The notes below the pieces were generated by a model, which was not told the DNA's origin, did no database searches, and saw nothing but the letters and a program-made list of their open reading frames with translations. Below, in pieces: positions 24,352 through 33,318 of a DNA stretch of 47,177 bases. Source of the stretch: an uncultured Oscillibacter sp. GTDB taxonomy: Bacteria > Bacillota > Clostridia > Oscillospirales > Oscillospiraceae. Every line of letters begins with the position of its first letter. The stretch's first letter is position 1. Where the stretch lies: NCBI GenBank assembly GCA_910585165.1, contig CAJUBX010000006.1, positions 1-47,177 of the forward strand, written 5' to 3'. The position numbers were made by a program, and so were the translations under genes.

Positions 24352-24377
24352 GTTACTTTTCTTTCAAGAAAAGTGAC
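24352..24377. repeat. Inverted repeat overlapping the methyltransferase stop
   Basis: GTTACTTTTCTT-TC-AAGAAAAGTGAC, twelve-base arms with one G:T pair. The TGA stop of the gene lies inside. No T-tract follows on either strand. Confidence 0.6.
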
Positions 24378-25110
24378 TGCATTCAAATTGCCAGCGGTCC
24401 TCGTTGAGCCCCGGGGGCTTGTCCGTCAGGTCCCCCGTCAGCCTCACGGCGGTAAAGCCCGCCTCGCCCAGATACCGCCGCAGCTCCTCCTCCCTCCAGG
24501 CCCGCTCCCGGTGCTCCTCGAAGCAGCGGTCCCAGGCCCCGTCGGGGCGGAGGCGGAACAGGTCCACCTGATAGGTGCAGACCTGCTTTTTCTCCGAGAA
24601 AAAGGTCCGCCAGACGCAGACGCTCTCCTCCGTCTCGTCCATATAGAGCTGCCCGTCCATCCGCCGGAGCTTGTAGGGAGTGTTCACATCGAACAAAAAG
24701 AGCCCCCCGGGCTTCAGCCAGCGCCGGACCCGGCGGAAGGTCTCCCGCAGGTCCCGCTCCGCCGTCAGGTAGTTCAGAGAGTCCAGAGTGGAGACCGCCG
24801 CGTCCACCGGATGGGCCAGGCGGAGCCGGGGCATGGCCTGGTGGAGAAACAGGGGCGGGCGGTCCATCCCCGCCGCCTTGGCCGCCGCCTGGGTCAGCAT
24901 CTCCTCCGCCCCGTCCACGGCGGTCACTTCGTATCCCTTTTTCGAAAGCAGGCAGGCGATGGTCCCCGTGCCGCAGGCCAAATCCAGCACCGTCTTCACG
25001 GGGATGGGGCTTTTGCGCAGCCTCCGCTTCAGAAAGGCCGCCCGACGGCGGTAGGCCCCGTCGGCCATCAAGCCGTCGTAGCTGGCGGCCAGGGCGCCGT
25101 AAGCGCTCAT
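24364..25110 (-). CDS. Class I SAM-dependent methyltransferase
   Basis: A 248-residue protein with SAM-binding motif I VLDLACGTGTIACLL near residues 41-55, VTAVDGAEEM (motif II acidic turn) and STLDSLNYL (motif IV). It belongs to the broad UbiE/YjhP-like small-molecule methylase group; substrate unknown. Its ATG overlaps the stop of the YerC-like gene (ATGA), so the two are one operon. The frame is open further upstream, but that is the shadow of the YerC gene. Confidence 0.9.
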   Translation of the reverse strand: MSAYGALAASYDGLMADGAYRRRAAFLKRRLRKSPIPVKTVLDLACGTGTIACLLSKKGYEVTAVDGAEEMLTQAAAKAAGMDRPPLFLHQAMPRLRLAHPVDAAVSTLDSLNYLTAERDLRETFRRVRRWLKPGGLFLFDVNTPYKLRRMDGQLYMDETEESVCVWRTFFSEKKQVCTYQVDLFRLRPDGAWDRCFEEHRERAWREEELRRYLGEAGFTAVRLTGDLTDKPPGLNEDRWQFECSHFS

Positions 25111-25400
25111 GACGGCTTGTCCTTCATCCGGGCAAACAGCTGGGCATAGGCCCCGGTGCCGTAGTTCAGCGAGCGGTTTACCCGGCTGATGGTGGCGCTG
25201 GACGCGCCGGTGCGCTCCAGGATTTCGTTGTAGATCATGCCGTCGTCCAGCAGGGAGGCCACCTCGAACCGCTGCTCCATGCTCCGAAGCTCCGCCACGG
25301 TGCAAAGGTCCTGAAAGAACTGGTAGCACTCCTCCTCGTCCCGGAGCTGCAAAATGGCCCTGTAGAGCTGGCCGCTTTTTTCCTTCTTGCCGATCTTCAC
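25107..25400 (-). CDS. YerC/YecD family TrpR-related protein
   Basis: A 97-residue TrpR-fold protein. The helix-turn-helix is LDDGMIYNEILERTGASSATISRVNRSL at about residues 50-77 (split here into motif parts), preceded by DLCTVAELRSMEQR. The family is common in Firmicutes, and its regulatory targets are largely undefined. Start behind AGGAGGTCT. Coupled to the downstream methyltransferase. Confidence 0.93.
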   Translation of the reverse strand: MKIGKKEKSGQLYRAILQLRDEEECYQFFQDLCTVAELRSMEQRFEVASLLDDGMIYNEILERTGASSATISRVNRSLNYGTGAYAQLFARMKDKPS

Positions 25401-25562
25401 GCTGAGACCTCCTGTCGTCGTTCTGAACAGCTCTATTTTAACCTTTCAGAGCGTGAAAGTAAAGGGGGCTCGCAGGGAAAATTTTGCAAAAAGCGCCCTC
25501 CCCGTCACCGCCCTCCCCTCCGGCGCATAGGCTGGAGAAATACGGAGAGAGGAGCGGTGCCT

Positions 25563-26249
25563 GTGGGAGAGCGTCTGGAGGCCCTGAAAACGGAGCCCTT
25601 CGCGGCGGAGCGGGAGTGGACGGTGGAGGGCGTGCCGGTGCTGACGGCGGAGGTTCAGGTTCCGCAGCCCCTGGGAAAGGACCGGACGGCCCGGCGGATC
25701 AAGCGCTTTTACCAGCTGCAATGCCGCTCCTTCCTCCGCTACTGCGAGCGGTGCCTTCTGCCCCAGGCGGCGGCGGAGTACCGCTCGGCCCTGGAGGCCA
25801 GCCGCCCCCTGCCCGCCTTCCGGGCGGAGCTTGGCTGCCGCGTCACCTATAACGAAGGCGGGCTTTGGAGCCTCTATACCCAGGCCCGGGAGACCCTGGG
25901 CCCCGGCCCGGCCCTGCTGACCCGCCGGGGGGACACCTGGGACCTGGCGGCGGGGTATCCCGTGCCCCTGCGGGACTTCTTCCCCGCCGGGACGGCCTGG
26001 AAAAAGCGGCTTTTCTCCCAGGCGGAGGAGGAGGCCCGGCGGCGGGAACGGGCGGGGGCGGTCCGCTGGCGGGAGGACTGGCGGCGGCAGCTGCGGCGGC
26101 GGTTCAACCCCCAGAATTTTTACCTGACGGAGGAGGGCCTGGCCTTTTTCTGGCCTATGTACGCCCTCGCCCCGGCGGCGGAGGGAATTCCCGTGTTCCT
26201 CCTGCCTTACGGCGATGGGGTCTCCCCGGAGCGGAGGGAGGAGGGCTGA
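25563..26249 (+). CDS. DUF3298-like protein
   Basis: A 228-residue Arg- and Glu-rich protein whose last ~90 residues follow the DUF3298/RsiV-type pattern: LRDFFPAGTAWKK, FNPQNFYLTEEGLAFFW, MYALAPAAEGIPVFLLPY. No signal peptide or membrane anchor, so it is a cytoplasmic or truncated version of a domain usually found outside the membrane. GTG 25563 is chosen with GGAG eight bases before; a GTG at 25557 is too close. The 3' end overlaps the convergent small gene by 43 bases. Confidence 0.8.
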   Translation: MGERLEALKTEPFAAEREWTVEGVPVLTAEVQVPQPLGKDRTARRIKRFYQLQCRSFLRYCERCLLPQAAAEYRSALEASRPLPAFRAELGCRVTYNEGGLWSLYTQARETLGPGPALLTRRGDTWDLAAGYPVPLRDFFPAGTAWKKRLFSQAEEEARRRERAGAVRWREDWRRQLRRRFNPQNFYLTEEGLAFFWPMYALAPAAEGIPVFLLPYGDGVSPERREEG

Positions 26250-26425
26250 GCCCGGGAGCCCAAATCCCCGGGGGTGATCTTCACCTCCCAGATGTCCAGC
26301 AGGGTGCAGATGCGGCGGATTGCGTCTCCCTCGTCCCGGCTGACCCGGATGGCCCGGGCAATGGCGACGGCCAGAAGCCACGCCTCCCGGTCTATCTGCG
26401 GCGGCGGCTGCATTTCATGTTTCAT
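26207..26425 (-). CDS. Small hypothetical protein divergent from XRE regulator
   Basis: A 72-residue protein; Arg/Asp-rich helices AWLLAVAIARAIRVSRDEGDA. ATG 26425 is spaced eight bases after GGAGG. It has a promoter of its own (TTGATT-N18-TATAAT) facing the XRE gene, and its promoter region holds the operator-like palindromes. Family unknown. Confidence 0.6.
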   Translation of the reverse strand: MKHEMQPPPQIDREAWLLAVAIARAIRVSRDEGDAIRRICTLLDIWEVKITPGDLGSRAQPSSLRSGETPSP

Positions 26426-26436
26426 ATTACTAACCT

Positions 26437-26501
26437 CCATATATGGTTATTATAACAGAAGCGCCACCATATAATCAAGATAAAAACCTCTATATATGGA
26501 G
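26437..26501. promoter_or_regulatory. Divergent promoters with two CTCCATATATGGAG-type operators
   Basis: CCATATATGG (26437-26446) and CTCTATATATGGAG (26488-26501) flank two facing -10 boxes: TATAAT on the minus strand near 26450 and TATAAT on the plus strand near 26469. The first overlaps the RBS side of the small gene and the second the RBS of the XRE gene. Layout fits repression by the XRE protein of both genes. Confidence 0.7.
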
Positions 26502-26506
26502 ATTGT

Positions 26507-26743
26507 ATGAACCGTTCTACACCCAAAAACCGGAATATTGGAAGGCGCGTGGCTTTTTACCGGGAGCTCCGGGGCCTGACACAGAAAAATCTGGCCGCGA
26601 AGCTCCAGACGGCAGGCTGTGACATGACGGCGGAGATGGTATGGAAGGCGGAAAACGGCCGGAGAAACCTTTCGATTTTCGAAATCGACAAGCTGGCGGA
26701 GGTTCTCCACGTGGACTACAACGCCCTGTTCGCCCAGGATTGA
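26507..26743 (+). CDS. XRE-family HTH regulator
   Basis: A 78-residue protein that is one HTH domain: RVAFYRELRGLTQKNLAAKL at 14-33, and MVWKAENGRRNLS with the recognition helix. ATG follows TGGAGATTGT. It is presumably autoregulated through the ATATAT palindromes. Last host gene before the mobile element. Confidence 0.93.
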   Translation: MNRSTPKNRNIGRRVAFYRELRGLTQKNLAAKLQTAGCDMTAEMVWKAENGRRNLSIFEIDKLAEVLHVDYNALFAQD

Positions 26744-26771
26744 GGGACCCGCAGAGGCGCAGAACGCAAAA

Positions 26772-26818
26772 GGAGGCGGCCCCCAAGGGAGAGGTAACGT
26801 AAGGAAGTTACCTCTCCC
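26772..26818 (+). repeat. Hairpin repeat, left copy
   Basis: GGAGGCGGCCCCC followed by a 12-base stem GGGAGAGGTAAC / GTTACCTCTCCC with loop GTAAGGAA. A second copy with different stem but the same GGCGGCCCCC head and GTAAGGAAGTT centre lies inverted at 39243-39289. Confidence 0.75.
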
Positions 26819-26885
26819 ATACTATTTGTAGGCAACCGAGTGTGATTGAATTGTAGGAAATATCAACATACCGGAGGACTATAGC

Positions 26886-27254
26886 ATGGAAAAGTCGGTT
26901 TTTGAGCAAATGGGAGGAACTTATCGTCAAGAGGGTGATTACCTCCTACCGAACCTCACTGTCCCTGAAAGCGCTTCTGTTGGCGTTTGGGGGCAGCGAC
27001 ATTTGAGGTATATAAGGGAATACCGCGAGACTCTCTATTTTGGCTTGCAGTTGAGCGGCGAATTGAACAATTATTTGACTGGCATTGACCAGCAGGCCGA
27101 GGATATGTTTTTTCGGCTGGTAGAAAAGATGGCTCGACAACAGGGCATAACAGAGCAACTCAAGGTGAGTAACCAGATGGAATGGGTTGGTAGGATGAAC
27201 AATATCCAAGTTGCGGCAGTGGAAATTGTAAACGAAGAGATCATATATACATAA
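26886..27254 (+). CDS. TnpV transposon-encoded protein
   Basis: A 122-residue protein of the TnpV family: YRQEGDYLLPNLTVPE at 13-28, GVWGQRHLRYIREYR, and the C-terminal EWVGRMNNIQVAAVEIVNEEI. TnpV occurs in Tn4451/Tn4453-like elements next to cargo; its biochemical role is undefined. ATG follows CGGAGG. Its transcript ends in the terminator at 27261. Here it marks the left part of the element. Confidence 0.88.
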   Translation: MEKSVFEQMGGTYRQEGDYLLPNLTVPESASVGVWGQRHLRYIREYRETLYFGLQLSGELNNYLTGIDQQAEDMFFRLVEKMARQQGITEQLKVSNQMEWVGRMNNIQVAAVEIVNEEIIYT

Positions 27255-27260
27255 GCAATT

Positions 27261-27303
27261 AAGGGACGTGTCCGTAAAATATATGGTCATGTCCCTTTTT
27301 ATT
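27261..27303 (+). terminator. Terminator of tnpV
   Basis: AAGGGACGTG / CATGTCCCTT stem with one G:T pair and TTTTT tail. It isolates tnpV from the defence operon. Confidence 0.82.
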
Positions 27304-27310
27304 TTGTTCC

Positions 27311-27339
27311 TTGACTAATTTCGCTTCAACGAATATAAT
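27311..27339 (+). promoter_or_regulatory. Promoter of the defence operon
   Basis: TTGACT, 17-base spacer, TATAAT, 46 bases before the first start codon. Confidence 0.88.
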
Positions 27340-27385
27340 GGCAGTAGATTTCTATGAACCTTTGAAACGCTTTGAGGTGTCAAAA

Positions 27386-27571
27386 GTGAATGGGTATATG
27401 ATAGTTCAAGAAGCGGCTAAAAAATGGGGAATAACTCCACGTCAGGTTCAAATTCTTTGCAAAGAAGGGCGAATCGCTGGAGCAACACGCATGAGTCGGC
27501 TTTGGATTATTCCAGAGGATGCAGAGAAACCAACTGTAAACAAGAGAAAGGTTCGGGAAATCGATGAATAA
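27386..27571 (+). CDS. Small HTH DNA-binding protein (excisionase/MerR-like)
   Basis: A 61-residue protein with one winged HTH: MIVQEAAKKWGITPRQVQIL and GRIAGATRMSRLWIIPEDA. Start at GTG 27386 because it follows TTGAGGTG by six bases, while the longer frame begins inside the promoter. It overlaps the next gene by eight bases. As first gene of a restriction operon it may be its controller, or may help target DNA; such short proteins also commonly precede type II systems. Confidence 0.8.
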   Translation: MNGYMIVQEAAKKWGITPRQVQILCKEGRIAGATRMSRLWIIPEDAEKPTVNKRKVREIDE

Positions 27572-30560
27572 CATTGAAAAATTGCAGGCTCTTGTGGATC
27601 GTTTTCAAGCTAATCTACCCTATTATAAGGATACCAAAAACAATTATAATGAGCATTCTTGCCGAATTGAATATATCGATCCGTTGCTCAAAATACTCGG
27701 TTGGGATGTTGCCAACGAAAAAGGCTTAGCTCCGCAATATCGTGAAGTAATTGCGGAGAACTACTCAACACCTACAGACCGCCCGGACTATACTATGACA
27801 TTGAGGGGGGTAGCAAAGTTTTTCGTTGAGGCCAAAAAGCCTGCAGTTGACATTACAAGGGTTGCTGATCCTGCCATCCAAACGAGAAAATATGGGTGGA
27901 ATGCGAATCATAGAATCGCCGTTCTTACCAACTTTGAGCATTTGACAATTTATGATACTTGCTACGTTCCAAAAGAAGGTGATGGGTGTGTAGTCGCTCG
28001 TTTCCGTATTTTTCATTTTACAGAGTATATAAATCGGTATAATGAAATTCTTGCGCTGATATCGAGAGACGCTGTTTATACTGGAGAATTTGATAAGTAT
28101 TTAGACGACAACTTCCCTGCTGTCGGCAGCGAAAAGCAGCAAGTAGATATATTGTTTTTGACTCAAATCAATGAATGGCGCATTTTACTTAGCAACGAAC
28201 TCTACAAAAAAGGTGGTCGGTATCAATCCCTGGAAGTTCTCAATGATGTTGTTCAGGAGTTTATCAATCAAATTGTATTTTTGCGAATTTGCGAGGACAA
28301 AAACCTTCCACTGTATCACAAGCTTCAAGATACAGTTTCCAATCCTGAGCAGCTTCAGACAAAACTTGAAGAGTTATTCCGTGCTGCCGACCATCGCTAT
28401 AATTCTGGTATGTTCTCTGGGGAAGATATTGTTTTTGACCTTTCAAGCGCGGTTATTTCCAACATAATCAAAGGACTTTATTACCCTCAGAGCCCTTATT
28501 TGTTCAATATCATTGAGCCTAACCTTCTTGGAAAGATTTATGAACTGTTTCTGACAGAGCAACTGATTCTTCTTGACGATAATACAGTTGGCCTTGGCAA
28601 GAAAAAGGACTGCCTAAACAGATCAGTAGTTACAACTCCGACAGAGATTGTAAAATATATGGTCGAAAAGACATTGAGCAAGGCGTGTGAGGGTAAATCG
28701 CCAGACGATATTTTGAACCTCCATGTTGCAGATATAGCCTGCGGTTCGGGTATATTCCTTGAAGAAGCCTTTTCTTATTTGCAAGATTACTGTGTTCAAC
28801 AGTATATTATTACTGGCAAGAAGGATCATTTGCTGGAGATTGGAAATGGTCGTTACAAACTTCCATTGGAAGAAAAGAAAAATATCCTTTGTTCCTGTAT
28901 CTACGGTATCGATATAGATGTTCATGCTGTGGAGGTAGCAAAATTTTCTTTGCTTATCAAGCTGATTGAAAATGAAACTGCGCCTTCTGTTGAAAATGTA
29001 ATGCCAATCCTTCCGGATTTGAGTGGCAATGTTCTTTTTGGAAATTCTTTAGTTAGCCCAGCAGAACTTAATGGGATGACAATTCCAACGGAAGAACAAA
29101 TTGAACTCGCGCCATTTGATTGGGGGACAATCAATGGTGGCTGCCAGTTTGGCGTAATTATAGGGAATCCCCCTTATGTGAACACAGAGGGTATGCATGC
29201 GTTGCTTCCTAAATCAGAGGTCGACATTTATAAGAAAAAGTATAGAACCTCCCATAAGCAATTTGATAAGTACTTTATTTTTATCGAGCAGGCAGTTAGA
29301 AAAACCGTAGAAGGAGGCTATATTTGTTACATTGTTCCCAATAAATTTTTCAAAATAGGTGCTGGCGAAAAGTTGAGGAATCTAATTGCGAAAGAACAGA
29401 TGCTTGTCAGCTTGGATGATTTTGGAGATGTTCAGCTATTTGAGGATAAAACCATATATAGTTCAATCCTTCTTCTTCGCAAGTGCAAACAGGATATGTT
29501 TATGTATTCCAGCATCGATTCTGCTAATACGCTATGGGCTGGTGAAGCAGTCAGCGCCGTTGAATTAAATTCTTCAACATTAAACAAGCTGCCTTGGCGA
29601 CTTACAACTGACATGGACTTCTTGTCTATGCTTCAAAAACTGGATCAGGTTGCTGTACCGCTCACAAAGCACACAGAAATTTTCAATGGCATTCAAACAA
29701 GTGCAGAGCGGCCAACCCCGATATATTGGTTTGCTGCTGATGATGTTGTTGCCGAGTTTCAGGATACGGTTGAGATTTGTCGAGATGGTAATAATTATAC
29801 GATTGAAAAGGCGTTATTACGTCCATATTTCAAACCGACACGTCATATAGAGAAGGGGCTTAATTCGTATAGCATTTTACAGACGGACAAACGTATTATT
29901 TTCCCTTATGATGCGGATGGACATCTTGTTCCTATTGAGGAAATGAAGAGTTCTTATCCTGGCACCTATGCCTACCTTGAAGCGTATTATGACCGATTAG
30001 TACCTAAATGTGTTTCGAGAACTGGCGTTCGTGATGTGCCTAATGCAACATCAGACACATGGTATCAATATGGCAGAACACAAGCATTGACTGCATTTAT
30101 CAATACGCCAAAGCTTATTGTTGGCGTACTGAGCAAAGAGCCTATGTATATATTTGATAAAGACGATATTCTGATTGCATCTGGCGGCACTGCTGGATAT
30201 TGTGCCATAAGTAAAAAGGAAGGCAGCCCTTATGCTTTGGAATATATTCAAGCGTGGCTATCCAATCCAATTACTGAAAAAATTCTTGCAATTGTGGGTA
30301 GTGATTTTGAAGGTGGTTTTACTGCACGTGGGACATTCGTGCTTTCAACTTTGCCATTTGTAGAACTTGACTTTGACGATATGACGCAAAAGGGCATATA
30401 TGATCGTGTGGTTGGAGCAAGCCGAGAAATCTATGATATTAACAGCACGCTCTCAAATCGTCCAGCTAAACGCATTTCTATGTTGCTCCAATCTCGTAAA
30501 GATATGCTGATCAAGGAGATTCAAGGGTTAATCGACCGAGTATATCAATTAGATTTTTGA
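27564..30560 (+). CDS. Restriction endonuclease-methyltransferase fusion (type IIG-like)
   Basis: A 998-residue fusion. The N-terminal ~170 residues form a HsdR_N-like nuclease domain with Asp75 in RPDY and Glu89-Ala-Lys91 (PD-(D/E)xK). A helical linker follows. The N6-adenine methylase domain has motif I ADIACGSGIFL near 387-397, GIDIDVHAVEVAK and motif IV GNPPY at 534-538. The C-terminal ~300 residues resemble the TaqI/Eco57I target-recognition region. Such single-chain enzymes methylate one strand and cut at a distance. AT-rich, unlike the chromosome. The gene follows the HTH gene with an eight-base overlap. Confidence 0.9.
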   Translation: MNNIEKLQALVDRFQANLPYYKDTKNNYNEHSCRIEYIDPLLKILGWDVANEKGLAPQYREVIAENYSTPTDRPDYTMTLRGVAKFFVEAKKPAVDITRVADPAIQTRKYGWNANHRIAVLTNFEHLTIYDTCYVPKEGDGCVVARFRIFHFTEYINRYNEILALISRDAVYTGEFDKYLDDNFPAVGSEKQQVDILFLTQINEWRILLSNELYKKGGRYQSLEVLNDVVQEFINQIVFLRICEDKNLPLYHKLQDTVSNPEQLQTKLEELFRAADHRYNSGMFSGEDIVFDLSSAVISNIIKGLYYPQSPYLFNIIEPNLLGKIYELFLTEQLILLDDNTVGLGKKKDCLNRSVVTTPTEIVKYMVEKTLSKACEGKSPDDILNLHVADIACGSGIFLEEAFSYLQDYCVQQYIITGKKDHLLEIGNGRYKLPLEEKKNILCSCIYGIDIDVHAVEVAKFSLLIKLIENETAPSVENVMPILPDLSGNVLFGNSLVSPAELNGMTIPTEEQIELAPFDWGTINGGCQFGVIIGNPPYVNTEGMHALLPKSEVDIYKKKYRTSHKQFDKYFIFIEQAVRKTVEGGYICYIVPNKFFKIGAGEKLRNLIAKEQMLVSLDDFGDVQLFEDKTIYSSILLLRKCKQDMFMYSSIDSANTLWAGEAVSAVELNSSTLNKLPWRLTTDMDFLSMLQKLDQVAVPLTKHTEIFNGIQTSAERPTPIYWFAADDVVAEFQDTVEICRDGNNYTIEKALLRPYFKPTRHIEKGLNSYSILQTDKRIIFPYDADGHLVPIEEMKSSYPGTYAYLEAYYDRLVPKCVSRTGVRDVPNATSDTWYQYGRTQALTAFINTPKLIVGVLSKEPMYIFDKDDILIASGGTAGYCAISKKEGSPYALEYIQAWLSNPITEKILAIVGSDFEGGFTARGTFVLSTLPFVELDFDDMTQKGIYDRVVGASREIYDINSTLSNRPAKRISMLLQSRKDMLIKEIQGLIDRVYQLDF

Positions 30561-30574
30561 ATGGAGTTACTACC

Positions 30575-32218
30575 ATGAAACTCAAGAAAGACAGTTCTGA
30601 ACAGAAATTAAGGGGAGCCTACTATACACCGTTACAGCTTGCAAATGCTATGGTGCGTCTTTTTGCGACCGAAGATATCCAAACTGTTCTTGAGCCAAGT
30701 TGTGGCGATGGCGTCTTTCTTGATAGCTTAGAGCAAATCGGTTTAATGGAAAATATAGCTTCTGTTGATACTGTTGAAATTGAGCCAGACGAAGTTTTGA
30801 AAGTACAGAATAATTACAGATACCATAACAATGTCACAATCTATAATGAGGATTTTTTCGAGTTTTATAATCGTGTACTGGGCAAGAAGCAGTACGATTT
30901 GATTTTAGGAAATCCTCCATACATTCGTTATCAGTATCTGACCGAACATCAGAGAGAACTACAATCAAAGATTTTGGTTACACATGGAATGAAGGCAAAC
31001 AAGCTCATTAATACTTGGGTAGCATTTCTTGTTGCCTGTGTCCAACTTCTTTCTGAAACGGGCAAAATTGCTTTTGTGATACCTGCCGAAATTATGCAGG
31101 TGGCCTATGCCGAAGACTTAAGGCTTTTCCTTTCTGAACATCTTGCTAAAATAACTCTGATAACTTTTGAGCAACTTGTCTTTCCTGATATTGAGCAAGA
31201 AGTGCTTGTCTTTATCGGTGAAAAAGGGACGGAGGAAAAGGGGCTCCGGATTATTGAAATGAATAATCTGGACGGATTTGATACCCTGAATCTTCAACAA
31301 AACGGTTTTCAAAGAATGCAGCATGTAAAAGAAAAATGGACAAAGTATTTCATTAGTGCTGAAGAAATGGGGTTGATTCAAGCTATTCGGCACGACTCCA
31401 GATTTATAAAATTTACAGATTGCGGCTTAATTAATGTTGGAATTACAACTGGAAACAACAGGTATTTTTCTGTAACAGAAAATACTTGTGAAAAATACGC
31501 TTTAGAAAACGTCACATTACCCTTGATTGGAAGAAGTTCACACGCACATGGAATATTTTTTACTGTATCAGATTGGAAAGCAAATGTAGCGTCTAATAAA
31601 CGTGCGCGGTTGATTACCTTTCCTGATTCACCGATTGAGGATTATCGTACTGAACATAAAGAGTATATTGCGCTGGGAGAATCATCGGGCGAAAATGATG
31701 GATATAAATGCTCAATCAGAGATCGTTGGTATATTGTTCCTTCTGTCTGGGTTCCAGATGCATTTTTCTTGAGAAGAAGTAATCTTTATCCAAAATTTAT
31801 CCTTAACCGTTGTGGTGCTGTATCAACCGATACAATGCATAGAATAAAATTTTCTGATAATATAACTCCAGAAAACGCACTACTATCTTATTACAATAGC
31901 ATCTCATTTGCATTTACTGAAATTTGTGGGAGAAGCTATGGTGGAGGGGTATTAGAGATTTTACCTGGTGAGTTAGGGAACGTTATGTTGCCGAAAATAA
32001 CCCATATTAGTAGAGATACTTGCGCCAACTTATTAAACCGTATCGATAAGATTATTCGCAAAGATGATGATATTGAAAAGGCTCTCGATATTGTCGATCA
32101 AGAAGTTCTTGTAGAGATTCTTGGTATTAATGCCAGTTGGTGCAAAAAGTGTAGACATATCTGGAAGAAATTACAAAGGCGTCGTCTTAAGCGGGGTACA
32201 TATGAGGAGGTAACATGA
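30575..32218 (+). CDS. Eco57I-type N6-adenine DNA methyltransferase
   Basis: A 547-residue stand-alone methylase: AYYTPLQLANAMVRLF start, motif I LEPSCGDGVFLDSL at 39-52, motif IV GNPPYIRYQ at 112-120, and a TaqI-like recognition half at 300-500. No nuclease motif was seen. In type IIG loci a second methylase modifies the strand that the fusion enzyme does not, so it may complete protection. ATG 30575 is selected nine bases after GGAG. It overlaps the next gene by four bases. Confidence 0.92.
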   Translation: MKLKKDSSEQKLRGAYYTPLQLANAMVRLFATEDIQTVLEPSCGDGVFLDSLEQIGLMENIASVDTVEIEPDEVLKVQNNYRYHNNVTIYNEDFFEFYNRVLGKKQYDLILGNPPYIRYQYLTEHQRELQSKILVTHGMKANKLINTWVAFLVACVQLLSETGKIAFVIPAEIMQVAYAEDLRLFLSEHLAKITLITFEQLVFPDIEQEVLVFIGEKGTEEKGLRIIEMNNLDGFDTLNLQQNGFQRMQHVKEKWTKYFISAEEMGLIQAIRHDSRFIKFTDCGLINVGITTGNNRYFSVTENTCEKYALENVTLPLIGRSSHAHGIFFTVSDWKANVASNKRARLITFPDSPIEDYRTEHKEYIALGESSGENDGYKCSIRDRWYIVPSVWVPDAFFLRRSNLYPKFILNRCGAVSTDTMHRIKFSDNITPENALLSYYNSISFAFTEICGRSYGGGVLEILPGELGNVMLPKITHISRDTCANLLNRIDKIIRKDDDIEKALDIVDQEVLVEILGINASWCKKCRHIWKKLQRRRLKRGTYEEVT

Positions 32219-33318
32219 TGGGATTAAAAGAAGAAATTGAAGCGCGATCCAGTAAAATTTATCGCGATTCCTACCAAATGTCTATTGGTGAACTTATAAA
32301 CTTATATAAAGATGGGGAAATGGATATTCACCCAGAGTTCCAGCGTGTGTTTAGGTGGAGTGAATCGCAAAAAACAAAGTTGATTGAATCGATTCTTCTT
32401 AATATTCCTATTCCATCTATCTTTGTTAGTCAAGGTGAAGACGGTGTTTGGGATGTTATCGATGGAGTGCAGCGGCTTTCAACAATTTTTCAGTTTGTCG
32501 GTATATTCAAAGATGAGGATGGTAAACTGCTAAAACCTTTAACACTACAAAAAACCGACTATCTTCCTTCGTTGGCCGGAGTTCAATGGGAGCATGAGAT
32601 AAAAGAGCTTAGTTTTACTAAAGAGCAGCAGCTATTTTTTAAGCGTGCAAGAATCGATATAATAATCATGAAAAAGGAAAGCGATCCCAATACTAAATAT
32701 GAGTTGTTCCAAAGACTTAATACAGGCGGCTCATTGCTTAGTGACCAAGAAGTCCGCAATTGCCTAATGATAATGACCAACAAACCTTTTTATGAGTTTA
32801 TCACAGAACTTGATTCTATTGAGCCCTTTAGGAACTGCTTGCCAATCTCTGATAGGCGCACAGATGAGCAGTACCGCCTTGAGCTTCTTTTGAGACTGCT
32901 CATTCCCCAATATATTGATTGGACAAAAATTGGACAATACACCGACTTTGCGGAGTTGCTGGATAAAGAAACAGTTTCTCTTTGCAACAAGGAACTTGAT
33001 TTAGACAAGATAAAGGAAAAGTTTATTGCAACATTTAGCCTTCTTTATGGTGTTTTTGGAGAAGATACGTTCAAAAAATATAATGGTGTAAAACATTTAG
33101 GCCCCGTAATGGCGGCTTCATTTCAGGCTATTGCTACTGGAGTGTATGAAAATATTGATGCGATACTTGGTCTCAATGATAAAAATGACTGGCTAAAAAA
33201 CAAAGTGACGCAATTATATTCTGAAGATATATTCAAAAAGAATACTACCCCTGGTGTTAGATCTATACCAAGATTTAAAGATCTGTCGCTATTCGGGGTT
33301 GAGTATTTTAAGCCATGA
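32215..33318 (+). CDS. DUF262 domain protein (GmrS-like, without HNH domain)
   Basis: A 367-residue protein with the DUF262 (ParB-like) domain: YQMSIGELINLYKDGEMD, HPEFQRVFRWSESQK and the signature DGVQRLST at 83-90. In GmrSD, SspE and BrxU the DUF262 half binds or hydrolyses nucleotide and drives a DUF1524 HNH nuclease; that C-terminal nuclease is absent here. The neighbouring HEPN protein may serve as effector. Start: ATG 32215 (overlap with previous stop) or ATG 32218, both after GAGGAGG. Confidence 0.9.
   Translation: MMGLKEEIEARSSKIYRDSYQMSIGELINLYKDGEMDIHPEFQRVFRWSESQKTKLIESILLNIPIPSIFVSQGEDGVWDVIDGVQRLSTIFQFVGIFKDEDGKLLKPLTLQKTDYLPSLAGVQWEHEIKELSFTKEQQLFFKRARIDIIIMKKESDPNTKYELFQRLNTGGSLLSDQEVRNCLMIMTNKPFYEFITELDSIEPFRNCLPISDRRTDEQYRLELLLRLLIPQYIDWTKIGQYTDFAELLDKETVSLCNKELDLDKIKEKFIATFSLLYGVFGEDTFKKYNGVKHLGPVMAASFQAIATGVYENIDAILGLNDKNDWLKNKVTQLYSEDIFKKNTTPGVRSIPRFKDLSLFGVEYFKP

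Noticed and set aside
24352..24377. Inverted repeat as terminator of the methyltransferase
   Set aside because: No T-tract on either side and the stop codon is within the arm.
27311..27385. Upstream start of the HTH gene
   Set aside because: The first 25 codons of that frame overlap the -35 and -10 boxes of the operon promoter.
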